A stretch of 64,000 nucleotides of DNA from the NCBI RefSeq assembly GCF_021403115.1, contig NZ_JAJSSH010000008.1:124001-188000 (forward strand). The letters are read 5' to 3'. The stretch comes from Sphingobium sufflavum (GTDB taxonomy: Bacteria > Pseudomonadota > Alphaproteobacteria > Sphingomonadales > Sphingomonadaceae). The notes beneath the pieces were generated by a model, which was not told the origin of the DNA, made no database searches, and saw only the letters and a list, made by a program, of their open reading frames with translations. Below are positions 28,217 to 36,744 of this stretch, in pieces; positions within the stretch are counted from its first letter, which is position 1, and each line of letters begins with the position of its first letter. Both the position numbers and the translations under genes were made by a program.

Positions 28217-29269
28217 TTATCCCCGCCCGATCAAACCCTGCGCGATACAGTCCGCCACCACCGATGGCGGCAGGCCGCTTTCGGCGCTGTCCGTCCAGAT
28301 CGTCCGCAACCGGCCCGGAATTTCCGCCACCCGTCCCAGGATCGCCTCGCGCGTGATCGGGCCGAGATAGGCGAGCGCGACATTGATGATGCCACCCGCG
28401 TTGATGACATAGTCGGGCGCGTAGAGGATGCCGCGATCGTGCAGGCGCGCCGCATCGCCGGGCGTCGCAAGCTGGTTGTTCGCGCCGCCAGCGACCGCAC
28501 GCACGCGCAGGGCGCCGATGCTGCCCTCGTTCAGGATGGCGCCCAGCGCATTGGGGCTGAGGATGTCGGCCTCGACCGTCAAAATCTCCCGCGCGTCGAC
28601 CACCGTCGCGCCCAGTTCCCGGCCCAGTGCCGCCGCACGGGCCGTGTTCACGTCCGCCAGCGTCAGGATCGCGCCATCGGCCGCCAGCCGCCGCGCGACG
28701 CCGCCGCCGACGCTGCCCACGCCCTGAATGGCGACGCGCACGCCCACCATATCCTCACTGCCACCGCCGATCCGGCCCGCCGCGGCCCGGATGCCCAGAT
28801 AGACGCCCTGCGCCGTTACCGGGCCGGGATCGCCCCCTGCCTCCCCGTCCGCGACGGGCAGGCCGGAGACATAGGGGGTGCGTTCCGCGATGTGCAGCAT
28901 GTCCGCCTCCGCGATGCCCACATCCTCCGCCGTGACATAGCGCCCGCCGACAGAAGCGATGGCGTCGCCAAAGGCGCGCAGCAGGTCGGGCGTCTTCACG
29001 CCATCCGCCGGGGCCAGGATCACGCCCTTGCCGCCACCCATGGGCAGGCCCGCCATGGCGTTCTTGTAGCTCATGCCCCGCGACAGGCGCAGCGCGTCGG
29101 TGATTGCATCCTCGTCGCGGGCGTAGCGCCAGAAGCGCACGCCGCCCGCGCCCGGTCCCAGATGCGTCGAATGAATGGCGATGATCGCGCGCAGGCCCGC
29201 CGCCCGGTCGTGGAAGAGGTGCACGCCCTCATGGTCGTCGAAGTCGGGCAAGGACCAGGGCGATGTCAC
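28217..29269 (-). CDS. Leucine/Glu/Phe-type amino acid dehydrogenase
   Basis: 350 residues. The catalytic region P-M-G-G-G-K-G-V-I-L carries the substrate Lys, the Rossmann motif is G-V-G-S-V-G-G-G-V-A, and I-N-A-G-G-I-I-N-V is the C-terminal family signature. It deaminates a branched-chain or aromatic amino acid with NAD; leucine or phenylalanine preference is not readable. A GTG at 29269 (V-T-S-P-W-S-L-P-D-F) is the chosen start; anything longer translates tRNA-His backwards. Confidence 0.87.
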   Translation of the reverse strand: MTSPWSLPDFDDHEGVHLFHDRAAGLRAIIAIHSTHLGPGAGGVRFWRYARDEDAITDALRLSRGMSYKNAMAGLPMGGGKGVILAPADGVKTPDLLRAFGDAIASVGGRYVTAEDVGIAEADMLHIAERTPYVSGLPVADGEAGGDPGPVTAQGVYLGIRAAAGRIGGGSEDMVGVRVAIQGVGSVGGGVARRLAADGAILTLADVNTARAAALGRELGATVVDAREILTVEADILSPNALGAILNEGSIGALRVRAVAGGANNQLATPGDAARLHDRGILYAPDYVINAGGIINVALAYLGPITREAILGRVAEIPGRLRTIWTDSAESGLPPSVVADCIAQGLIGRG

Positions 29270-29324
29270 GGCGGGCCGCTCCCATATGGGGGCCAGGCAT
29301 GCCGCCTGGCAGATGTGGGGAAAA

Positions 29325-29402
29325 TGGGGCGACCGAGGAGGCTTGAACTCCCGACCTCCGGTACCACAAACCGGCGCTCTAACCAACTGAGCTACGATCG
29401 CC
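29325..29402 (-). tRNA. tRNA-His(GTG)
   Basis: Acceptor stem GCGATCG/CGGTCGC with an encoded extra G at position -1 facing C73, as expected for histidine tRNA, then CCA (TGG at 29325-29327). Anticodon stem CCGGT/ACCGG encloses T-T-GTG-G-T. Confidence 0.96.
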
Positions 29403-29549
29403 ACCGACGCGCGAAGCGTCAGAGCGCGGCTCATAGGGTGGGTCCGCCCCCAGCGTCAAGCCAGTTCTGGCGCGAAATGTGGTTGGACCGGAAAAAGGTC
29501 GGGCAGGAACACCCCGGCAGGGCCTTTTCCCATTACGTGAAAACGCTCC

Positions 29550-29775
29550 TGTTTCTTGGTCGGGCATTTTCCGGGATGATGATCGTCAACGGCCAGTTCG
29601 AAAATGCTCCCGAGCAGGGTCCGGCCCGATTGCATCGGCTCGGTTGCTACAGCCTTTTGATTTATCGCATTTTCCGAGCCAGCAGATGGTTGCATCCGCT
29701 TCGAAAACGCTCCGGCCTTTTGATTTATCGCGTTTTCCGAGCCAGAAAATGACTCCATCCCTTCGAAAAGGCTCC
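29550..29775. repeat. Degenerate tandem repeats of ~62 bp
   Basis: Three units end in the same sequence G/C-T-T-C-G-A-A-A-A-x-G-C-T-C-C: 29550-29610, 29652-29713 and 29715-29775. The last two begin GCCTTTTGATTTATCGC and share TTTTCCGAGCCAG. A possible fourth tail (GTGAAAACGCTCC) ends at 29549. They fill the gap between tRNA-His and the HU terminator and contain no credible gene. They look like a dispersed intergenic repeat family. Confidence 0.75.
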
Positions 29776-29802
29776 AGCGCCATCGACAGGGTTTCGCGCA
29801 TG

Positions 29803-29831
29803 AAAAAAGGGAAGCAGGCACCCTGCTTCCC
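29803..29831 (-). terminator. Rho-independent terminator of the HU gene
   Basis: On the minus strand a perfect 10-bp stem GGGAAGCAGG/CCTGCTTCCC with a 3-base loop is followed by six T residues (complement of 29803-29808). It lies about 65 bases after the HU stop. Confidence 0.9.
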
Positions 29832-29895
29832 TCTCCTAATGCTGCTCGTCCGGACGTTGCGTCGCCCGATTACGGCCCTGTTGTACGATAGATGG

Positions 29896-30168
29896 TCAGT
29901 TGACGCTGTCCTTGAGACCCTTGCCGGCCTTGAACTTCGGCTGGTTCGACGCCTTGATGGTCATCGCTTCGCCGGTGCGCGGGTTGCGGCCCGTCGATGC
30001 CTTGCGCTTGGAGACGGAAAATGTCCCGAAGCCGACCAGACGAACCTCGTCCCCCTTCTTCAGCGTGGCCGAGATCGAGTCGAACACGGACTCGACCGCC
30101 TTGCCCGCATCGGCCTTGCTCAGCCCGCTGGCCTCCGCGACCGAACCGATCAGATCCTGTTTATTCAT
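29896..30168 (-). CDS. hup: DNA-binding protein HU
   Basis: 90-residue histone-like protein that bends and compacts DNA. It has the HU N-terminus M-N-K-Q-D-L-I-G-S-V-A, F-G-T-F-S-V-S-K-R at the saddle, and the DNA-embracing arm R-N-P-R-T-G-E-A-M-T-I. It is followed by a strong terminator and lies downstream of lon on the same strand (269-base gap), the arrangement seen in many proteobacteria. Confidence 0.97.
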   Translation of the reverse strand: MNKQDLIGSVAEASGLSKADAGKAVESVFDSISATLKKGDEVRLVGFGTFSVSKRKASTGRNPRTGEAMTIKASNQPKFKAGKGLKDSVN

Positions 30169-30437
30169 GCCTTGGGAACCCCCTTCTTATGTGTTTGCCG
30201 GGAATCGCTCTGTTAAGGACTCGCAATAAGGCGCAGCTTACCGCGCGAGTCAAAGCAAAATCGCGAAAACACCCCGCAAATCGGGGACTTAAGAGGGTCT
30301 GGCTTCGGTCATAGGACAAAACAGACATGTTGGCCAGACCGTGATCCGATCATTCCGATCGGCATCATGGCCCTTCTCCCGTCAACCGTGCGTTCCGGGG
30401 CGAGCAAAAAAGGCTGCCCACCCCCGGAAATGCGGCG

Positions 30438-32834
30438 TCAGTGGCGGATGGGAACCTCGCCATCCACCGGGGTGCCGATGGCGGGCTGAGCGGCCAGATC
30501 GTCCGCCTCCGACCAGTCGATCGGGGTGAGCGGCGCGGTCAGGGCGCGGGCCAGAACCTGATCCACATGGCTGACCGGGATGATTTCCAGCCCTTCCTTC
30601 ACATTCGCCGGAATCTCGGCCAGATCCTTCTCATTCTCCGCCGGGATCAGCACCGTCTTGATGCCGCCGCGCAGGGCCGCCAGCAGCTTTTCCTTCAGGC
30701 CGCCGATGGGCAGCACGCGGCCGCGCAGCGTGACCTCGCCGGTCATCGCGACTTCGCGGTTCACGGGGATGCCGGTCAGCGTGGAGACGATGGACGTCAC
30801 CATGCCGATGCCCGCCGACGGGCCATCCTTGGGCACCGCCCCTTCGGGCAGATGGATATGGATGTCCTTGCGCTGGAAGATGCTGGGCTTGATGCCATAG
30901 GCCGGCGAACGCGCCTTCACATAGGAGAAGGCCGCCTGGATGGACTCGGTCATCACCTCACCCAGCTTGCCGGTCGTCTTGACCATGCCCTTGCCCGGCA
31001 CCGTGACGGATTCGATGGTCAGCAGCTCGCCGCCCACTTCCGTCCAGGCCAGGCCGGTGACGGCGCCGATCTGATGCTCTTCCTCGCCCACACCATAGCG
31101 GAATTTCCGCACGCCTGCGAAATCGGCCAGATTGTCGGGCGTCACGGTGACGCTCTCGTCCTTGCCTTCCACGATCCGGCGCAGCGCCTTGCGCGCCAGA
31201 CGCGCAATCTCGCGCTCAAGCGTGCGGACGCCCGCTTCGCGCGTATAATAGCGGATCAGGTCGCGCACCGCATCCTGCGTCACGCTGAACTCGCCGTCCT
31301 TCAGGCCATGCGCCTCGACCTGCTTGGCCATCAGGTGCCGCTCGGCGATCTCGACCTTCTCATCCTCGGTATAGCCTTCGAGGCGGATGATCTCCATGCG
31401 GTCCAGCAGCGGCTGGGGCAGGTTCAGCGAGTTGGCCGTGGTGACGAACATGATGTCCGACAGGTCGACATCCACCTCCAGATAATGGTCCTGGAACTTG
31501 CTGTTCTGTTCGGGATCCAGCACCTCCAGCAGGGCCGACGCCGGGTCGCCCCGGAAATCCTGGCCCAGCTTGTCGATCTCATCCAGCAGGAACAGCGGAT
31601 TCATCGTGCCCGCCTTCTTCAGGTTGGACGCGATCTTGCCCGGCATGGAGCCGATATAGGTGCGGCGATGGCCGCGAATCTCGGCCTCATCCCGTACACC
31701 GCCCAGCGACTGGCGGATGAATTCGCGCCCGCACGCCTTCGCAATGGAGCGGCCCAGCGACGTCTTGCCGACGCCCGGAGGGCCGACGAGGCACAGGATC
31801 GGCCCCTTAAGCTTATCCGACCGCGCCTGCACCGCCAGATATTCGATGATCCGATCCTTGACCTTGTCCAGCGCGAAGTGATCGGCGTCGAGCACCTCCT
31901 GCGCCTGCACCAGATCCTTCTTCAGCTTGCTCTTCTTGCCCCAGGGAAGGCCCAGCAGCGCGTCGAGATAGTTGCGCACCACCGTCGCCTCGGCCGACAT
32001 GGGCTGCATGCCCTTCAGCTTCTTCAGCTCGGCGTTCGCCTTGCTGCGCGCTTCCTTGCTGAGCTTGAGCTTGGCGATCTTGGCGGTGAGTTCCGCCAGC
32101 TCGTCGGCTTCCTCGCCCTCGCTGTTGCCCAGCTCGCGCTGAATCGCCTTGAGCTGCTCGTTCAGATAATATTCGCGCTGGGTCTTTTCCATCTGGCGCT
32201 TCACGCGACCCCGGATCTTCTTCTCGACCTGAAGCACGCCCAGTTCGCCCTCCATGAAGGCAAAGACCATCTCCAGCCGCTTCATGGGATCGCCCTCGAC
32301 CAGCAGCGACTGCTTGTCGGACACCTTCACGCTGATGTTGGCGGCGACGAAATCTGCCAGACGGCCCGGCTCCTCAATCTCGCGCAACTGCACCGGCGTT
32401 TCGGCGGGCAGCTTCTTGTTGAGCTTGGCATAGCCCTCGAACTGGTCCGCGACGGAGCGCATCATCGCCTCGATCTCGGTGCCCGTCGCCTCGACATCGA
32501 CATGCTCGTCCACCTGCGCGGAGAGATAGCTCTCGGCCTCCTCCACCGCCGCCAGCGTGGCGCGGTTGCGCCCCTCGACCAACACACGCACCGTGCCGTC
32601 GGGCAGTTTCAGCATTTGCAGCACCGTCGCCACGACGCCGATGTCATAGAGGTCGTCGCGCGCTGGATCGTCCATCGCCGGGTCGAGCTGCGTGACGAGG
32701 AAGATATCCTTGTCGGCCTCCATCGCCTTTTCGAGGGCGACGACGCTCTTGTCGCGGCCAACGAACAGCGGCACGATCATCTGCGGGAAAACCACGATGT
32801 CGCGCAGGGGCAGCAAGGGAAGGGTCTGGGTCAT
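30438..32834 (-). CDS. lon: ATP-dependent protease Lon
   Basis: 798 residues. The N-terminal substrate domain starts L-P-L-L-P-L-R-D-I-V-V-F-P. The AAA+ module has Walker A G-P-P-G-V-G-K-T-S (~350) and L-L-D-E-I-D-K. The peptidase part has the catalytic Ser in K-D-G-P-S-A-G-I-G and a later Lys in the G-G-L-K-E-K-L region. All are intact and the length is normal. It degrades misfolded and regulatory proteins in the cytoplasm. A possible heat-shock promoter lies upstream. Confidence 0.98.
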   Translation of the reverse strand: MTQTLPLLPLRDIVVFPQMIVPLFVGRDKSVVALEKAMEADKDIFLVTQLDPAMDDPARDDLYDIGVVATVLQMLKLPDGTVRVLVEGRNRATLAAVEEAESYLSAQVDEHVDVEATGTEIEAMMRSVADQFEGYAKLNKKLPAETPVQLREIEEPGRLADFVAANISVKVSDKQSLLVEGDPMKRLEMVFAFMEGELGVLQVEKKIRGRVKRQMEKTQREYYLNEQLKAIQRELGNSEGEEADELAELTAKIAKLKLSKEARSKANAELKKLKGMQPMSAEATVVRNYLDALLGLPWGKKSKLKKDLVQAQEVLDADHFALDKVKDRIIEYLAVQARSDKLKGPILCLVGPPGVGKTSLGRSIAKACGREFIRQSLGGVRDEAEIRGHRRTYIGSMPGKIASNLKKAGTMNPLFLLDEIDKLGQDFRGDPASALLEVLDPEQNSKFQDHYLEVDVDLSDIMFVTTANSLNLPQPLLDRMEIIRLEGYTEDEKVEIAERHLMAKQVEAHGLKDGEFSVTQDAVRDLIRYYTREAGVRTLEREIARLARKALRRIVEGKDESVTVTPDNLADFAGVRKFRYGVGEEEHQIGAVTGLAWTEVGGELLTIESVTVPGKGMVKTTGKLGEVMTESIQAAFSYVKARSPAYGIKPSIFQRKDIHIHLPEGAVPKDGPSAGIGMVTSIVSTLTGIPVNREVAMTGEVTLRGRVLPIGGLKEKLLAALRGGIKTVLIPAENEKDLAEIPANVKEGLEIIPVSHVDQVLARALTAPLTPIDWSEADDLAAQPAIGTPVDGEVPIRH

Positions 32835-32876
32835 TCTGGCTCCACTTCGGCCTCGAACACGGCCGTCTTGCCACGG

Positions 32877-32905
32877 AATATCGGTGCGCCGCGTCCAGAT
32901 TCAAT
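32877..32905 (-). promoter_or_regulatory. Candidate sigma-32-type promoter of lon
   Basis: The minus strand shows T-T-G-A-A-T (complement of 32899-32904), 14 bases, then C-C-G-A-T-A-T-T (32884-32877), about 43 bases before the lon ATG. This resembles heat-shock promoters of alphaproteobacteria, which fits lon, but the match is partial and not tested. Confidence 0.35.
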
Positions 32906-32981
32906 CGTTACGCGACAGATGGGCGGTTTTCCTACCGCCACAAACATGAGCAATAGCTGAATCCGACCAGCGAAATTCGCA

Positions 32982-33305
32982 TCAGAACGGCAGCTTGAAA
33001 CCGGGGGGCAGCGGCAGGCCGGCGGTCAGCTTGGCCATTTCCGACCCGCTGGCCTCGTCCGCCTTTTTGCGCGCATCGTTGAACGCGGCGACGATCAGGT
33101 CTTCCATCACGCCCTTGTCCGCCACGTCGATCAGGCTGTCGTCGACCGACAGGCCGATGATCCGCCCCTTGGCGCTGGCGCGGACCGTGACCAGACCGCC
33201 ACCGGACTTGCCCTCCACCTCGATGGCGTCCAGACCGGCCTGCGCCTTGGTCAGTTCCTCCTGCACCCGGCTGGCCATGCCGAGAATGTCGTTCAGGTCT
33301 TTCAT
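32982..33305 (-). CDS. ybaB: YbaB/EbfC nucleoid-associated protein
   Basis: 107 residues. M-K-D-L-N-D-I-L-G-M-A-S-R-V-Q-E-E-L begins the N-terminal helix, V-E-G-K-S-G-G-G-L-V-T-V-R-A-S-A-K-G is the central sheet and the C-terminus ends L-P-P-G-F-K-L-P-F. It binds DNA as a dimer. Its ATG overlaps the dnaX stop (ATGA), the conserved dnaX-ybaB pair. Confidence 0.95.
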   Translation of the reverse strand: MKDLNDILGMASRVQEELTKAQAGLDAIEVEGKSGGGLVTVRASAKGRIIGLSVDDSLIDVADKGVMEDLIVAAFNDARKKADEASGSEMAKLTAGLPLPPGFKLPF

Positions 33306-34996
33306 CCGTTCATGCTCCCATATTTGCGGGGTTCGATACCGGCGAGTTCGGCGTTGGGAAAGGTCTCCCGTATCGCCTGCCCGACCGGCGACGACCAGAC
33401 CGCATCCTCGCGCGTCTGGACCGCCGCCCGCTCCTGTTCCAATAATGTCGGCTGCGCATTGCCGTCGCTGAGCCTGACGGTCCAGCTTTGCCCGGTGATC
33501 GCCTTGAGCGCCTCCGCCAGATCGCGCCCGAATGTGGCGCTGAGCGGCCGCATCAGGCGCAGGTCGATCATCGGCGGGGCATAGGCGACCAGCCCCACGC
33601 AATCATGCAGGTCGCTCGCCAGCCCCGCATGGTTGTGAAACAGCCATTCCACCAGCGTCGGGAAATTGGGAGGAAAGACGCCGCCCGCCACTTCGGGCGC
33701 GGCAACGGTGGCGACCGGGGCGACGGGAGCCGTCGCGATCGCTGCGGACTGGGCCATCGCCGCCTGCCCCTGCGGCGCGGAGGGCGCCGCCATGGGGGCG
33801 CCCGGCACCGCTGCCGGGACGCCGCCCGCCAGCAGGCGCGCCAGTTCCGACGGATCGGGCATGGTCGCGGCATGGACGACACGCAGCAGGGTCATGTCGC
33901 ACGCATCGCGCGAATTGACCGCGCCCACGACCTCGCCATGCCCCTTGAGCAGAAGCTGCCAGAGCCGGTGCAGGTCGGCAAAGCCCAGCTTCGCCGCCCA
34001 TTCGTCCAGCGCCTGCCGCTCCTCCTCCGACCGCGCCGGGTCGTCGTCCGACCGGCCCGACTTGGTCAGCGTGATCGCATGGATCAGGTCGAGGAGGTTT
34101 GAGAGGATACCGCCCGGATCGACGCCCATCCGATATTGCCCGGCCAGCCCGTCCAGCACCGCGCCGGGATCACCCGCCAGCACATGGCCCAGCAGCCGCC
34201 GGATATTGCCGCGATCCGCCAGCCCCAACATGTCGCGCACCTGATCGGCGGTGACATGCGGCTGCTCCTCCCCGATCATCTCCGCATGGGCGATCGCCTG
34301 ATCGAGGATCGACAGGCCGTCGCGCGCCGACCCTTCCGCCGCCGACGCGATCAGCGCCAGCGCCGCCGTGTCGGCCTGCACGCCCTCCTGCTCCGTCACA
34401 TGCGCGAAATGCGCCTGCAACGCCTCGCCGGGGATGCGGCGCAGGTCGAACCGCTGGCAACGGGACAGGATGGTGACGGGAATCTTGTTCACCTCCGTCG
34501 TGGCGAACAGGAATTTCACATGGGCGGGCGGCTCCTCCAGCGTCTTCAACAGCGCGTTGAAGGCGTTCTTGGAGAGCATATGCACTTCGTCGATGATGTA
34601 GATCTTGTAGCGCGCGGAGACGGCGGCGTAGCGCACCGCCTCGATAATCTCGCGCACATCGTCCACGCCGGTATGGCTGGCGGCGTCCATCTCCACCACG
34701 TCGATATGGCGGCCCTCGGCGATGGCCTTGCACGGCTCGCACACGCCGCAGGGGTCGATGGTCGCCTCGCCCTGCCCATCCGGCCCGATGCAGTTGAGCG
34801 CCTTGGCCACCAGCCGCGCGGTGGACGTCTTGCCCACCCCGCGCACGCCGGTCATCACGAACGCATGGGCGAGCCGCCCGCGCTTGATCGCGTTGCCGAG
34901 CGTCTGGACCATCGCTTCCTGTCCGATCAGCTCGGAAAAGGTCTGCGGCCGGTATTTGCGCGCAAGGACGCGATAAGGCTGCTGGGAATCGGACAT
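33302..34996 (-). CDS. dnaX: DNA polymerase III subunits gamma and tau
   Basis: 564-residue clamp-loader ATPase. Walker A is G-V-R-G-V-G-K-T-S-T-A (~44-54), a zinc module follows with C-N-C/C-G-V-C-E-P-C, and the DExx box is I-I-D-E-V-H-M-L-S. The C-terminal third is Ala/Pro-rich linker plus a tau-like end. Start M-S-D-S-Q-Q-P-Y at 34996; an ATG six bases earlier is possible. It is the first protein gene after the SRP RNA and is translationally coupled to ybaB. Confidence 0.96.
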   Translation of the reverse strand: MSDSQQPYRVLARKYRPQTFSELIGQEAMVQTLGNAIKRGRLAHAFVMTGVRGVGKTSTARLVAKALNCIGPDGQGEATIDPCGVCEPCKAIAEGRHIDVVEMDAASHTGVDDVREIIEAVRYAAVSARYKIYIIDEVHMLSKNAFNALLKTLEEPPAHVKFLFATTEVNKIPVTILSRCQRFDLRRIPGEALQAHFAHVTEQEGVQADTAALALIASAAEGSARDGLSILDQAIAHAEMIGEEQPHVTADQVRDMLGLADRGNIRRLLGHVLAGDPGAVLDGLAGQYRMGVDPGGILSNLLDLIHAITLTKSGRSDDDPARSEEERQALDEWAAKLGFADLHRLWQLLLKGHGEVVGAVNSRDACDMTLLRVVHAATMPDPSELARLLAGGVPAAVPGAPMAAPSAPQGQAAMAQSAAIATAPVAPVATVAAPEVAGGVFPPNFPTLVEWLFHNHAGLASDLHDCVGLVAYAPPMIDLRLMRPLSATFGRDLAEALKAITGQSWTVRLSDGNAQPTLLEQERAAVQTREDAVWSSPVGQAIRETFPNAELAGIEPRKYGSMNG

Positions 34997-35075
34997 GGGC
35001 ACCCTCTTAGCGGGTCGCGGCTCGCCTGTCGAAGGAAGCGCGTTCGGCGATAGGGGAACAGGGGGAGGAGAAGGT

Positions 35076-35164
35076 GGAAGCCGGAACGACCCGCAGCGAA
35101 TTCGTTGTGGCTGCTTCCGTCAGGACCTGACCAGGTTGGCGAAGACTGCGCCCGCCCGACTTCC
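35076..35164 (-). ncRNA. ffs: Signal recognition particle 4.5S RNA
   Basis: The minus strand carries the conserved domain IV: CCTGGTCAGGTCCTGACGG then AAGCAGCC (complement of 35135-35109), with its GNRA-like loop. The ends pair as GGAAGTCGG with CCGGCTTCC, giving an ~89-nt hairpin typical of small bacterial SRP RNA, with a G-T pair at one position. It binds Ffh to target membrane proteins. The position just upstream of dnaX is conserved in many proteobacteria. Exact ends may differ by a few bases. Confidence 0.92.
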
Positions 35165-35171
35165 GAGGGCG

Positions 35172-35200
35172 CATATGGCGGGATTGGATGCGCTTTTCAA
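35172..35200 (-). promoter_or_regulatory. ffs: Promoter of the SRP RNA gene
   Basis: Minus strand T-T-G-A-A-A (complement of 35195-35200), exactly 17 bases, then C-A-T-A-T-G (35177-35172), 8 bases before the predicted RNA 5' end. Spacing fits a housekeeping sigma-70-type promoter. Confidence 0.6.
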
Positions 35201-35231
35201 GCGGCATCGCGCAACGAAGGCTTCGCCCCCC

Positions 35232-35588
35232 TCACACACCCTGCATATTATGGCTTTCGCTGGGGATACGCACAGTCAGGCCCTTCATCACCGTCTTGAG
35301 GGTGATCTGGCAGGACAGGCGGCTGGTGCGCGTGGCGGCGGCGGCAAGGTCCAGCATGTCCTCCTCCGCCTCGCTGGCGCGGGGCAGCTTTGCGAAATCC
35401 GCCGCATCCACGATGACATGGCAGGTGGAGCAGGCCATCTGCCCCTCGCATGTGCCCTCCAGCGGCTGTCCCGCCGCCTGCCCCACGTCGAGCAGCGTGT
35501 CGCCGTCGCGCGCCCATATCTCCTGCACGCTCTCGCCATCCGCGCTGATGAAGCGGATGGCAATGTCGCCGGTGTCGGTTCCACTCAT
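35232..35588 (-). CDS. 2Fe-2S ferredoxin, adrenodoxin type
   Basis: 118 residues with cluster ligands C47-x5-C53-x2-C56 and C93, the ISC-type ferredoxin pattern (G-T-C-E-G-Q-M-A-C-S-T-C). It carries electrons for iron-sulfur cluster assembly. Its ATG overlaps the stop of the upstream cysteine desulfurase (ATGA), so the two are co-translated, supporting a role in cluster building. Confidence 0.94.
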   Translation of the reverse strand: MSGTDTGDIAIRFISADGESVQEIWARDGDTLLDVGQAAGQPLEGTCEGQMACSTCHVIVDAADFAKLPRASEAEEDMLDLAAAATRTSRLSCQITLKTVMKGLTVRIPSESHNMQGV

Positions 35589-36697
35589 GCCATAGGCTCC
35601 TGCTCGCTGGCGCTTTCGAGGATGAGGAGCGCCCCCTCCTCCACGTCCGACATAGTGGTATAGCGCCCGAATCCAAGCCTGATCGACGAGCGTGCCTGTG
35701 CATCGGTCAGGCCGATGGCGCGCAGCACATGGCTGGTCCGCCCCGATCCGCTGGCGCAGGCCGACCCCAGCGACATCGCCACCCGGCGGCAGGAGGAGAG
35801 GATGCGCGCCGCATCCACCCCGTCGCGCCGGATGTTGAGGTTGCCGCGATAGCGATGCTCCGTGCCGCCGTTCACCGTCCAGCCCGCGAACAGGCGCCGC
35901 GCCGTCTCCCACAGGGCGGCGACATGGGCGGCATCCTCCGCCCGCCGTTCGTCCGCAACCTTCGCCGCCACGCCGAACCCAGCGCACAGCAGGGGCGAGA
36001 GGGTGCCCGACCGCACGCCGCCCTCCTGCCCGCCGCCGTGCATCAGCGGCGGCAGCGACAGGCCATCGCGCAGCCAGAGCGCGCCGATCCCCTTCGGCCC
36101 ATGGACCTTGTGCGCGCTGATCGCCACCATGTCCGGCGTCACGGGCAGCGCCAGGCGCCCGAAACCCTGTACCGCGTCGCACAGGAAGGGCGCGCCGACC
36201 CGCGCCGCCAGGGCGGCCAGCGCCTCCAGCGGCTGGATCACGCCAATCTCGTTATTCACCTGCATCGCGACGAGCAGCGCGGTGGAATCGTCGATCACCT
36301 CCGCCGCGCGGTTCAGGTCGACCAGCCCGTCCGGCCCCACCGGCAGCAGCACCGCCTCCATGCCCCATCGCGCGCAGGCCAGCGCCGTGTCGATCACGGC
36401 GGCATGTTCGGTGGCAAGGGTGACGATCCGCGTCCGCCCGCCGCCCGCCGCGCCCTGCGCCATCCCCTGAATGGCGGTGTTGAGCGCCTCCGTCGCGCCG
36501 CTGGTGAAGACCAGCCGCCCGCCGCCCAGCCCCAGCGTCCTGTGCACCCGGTCCCGCGCCAGTTCGACCTCCGCCGCCGCCTGCCGCCCCATGGCATGGG
36601 CGCTGTGCGGATTGCCATGGCGGTGCAGCCCGTCGGCCATGACGGCAATCACTTCGGGCGCCAGCGGCGTGGTGGCCTGATAGTCGAGATAGATCAT
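35585..36697 (-). CDS. Cysteine desulfurase, IscS/NifS family (copy 1)
   Basis: 370-residue PLP enzyme removing sulfur from cysteine. The N-terminus is M-I-Y-L-D-Y-Q-A-T-T-P-L, the PLP Lys lies in I-S-A-H-K-V-H-G-P-K-G and the catalytic Cys loop reads S-L-G-S-A-C-A-S-G-S-G. The C-terminus is short and lacks the IscU-docking tail of classical IscS. It lies 47 bases after a second desulfurase and overlaps the ferredoxin gene. Confidence 0.93.
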   Translation of the reverse strand: MIYLDYQATTPLAPEVIAVMADGLHRHGNPHSAHAMGRQAAAEVELARDRVHRTLGLGGGRLVFTSGATEALNTAIQGMAQGAAGGGRTRIVTLATEHAAVIDTALACARWGMEAVLLPVGPDGLVDLNRAAEVIDDSTALLVAMQVNNEIGVIQPLEALAALAARVGAPFLCDAVQGFGRLALPVTPDMVAISAHKVHGPKGIGALWLRDGLSLPPLMHGGGQEGGVRSGTLSPLLCAGFGVAAKVADERRAEDAAHVAALWETARRLFAGWTVNGGTEHRYRGNLNIRRDGVDAARILSSCRRVAMSLGSACASGSGRTSHVLRAIGLTDAQARSSIRLGFGRYTTMSDVEEGALLILESASEQEPMA

Positions 36698-36744
36698 CGC
36701 GTTGGGGCCATTTCCATCAAGGTCATGATAGCAAATATCGCTTC

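Noticed and set aside
29270..29434. N-terminal extension of the amino acid dehydrogenase gene
   Set aside because: It reads backwards through tRNA-His (A-I-V-A-Q-L-V-R-A-P-V-C), another known artefact.
30441..32960. 839-codon open frame antisense to lon
   Set aside because: It mirrors the Lon codon structure in GC-rich DNA and has no domain; Lon is unambiguous.
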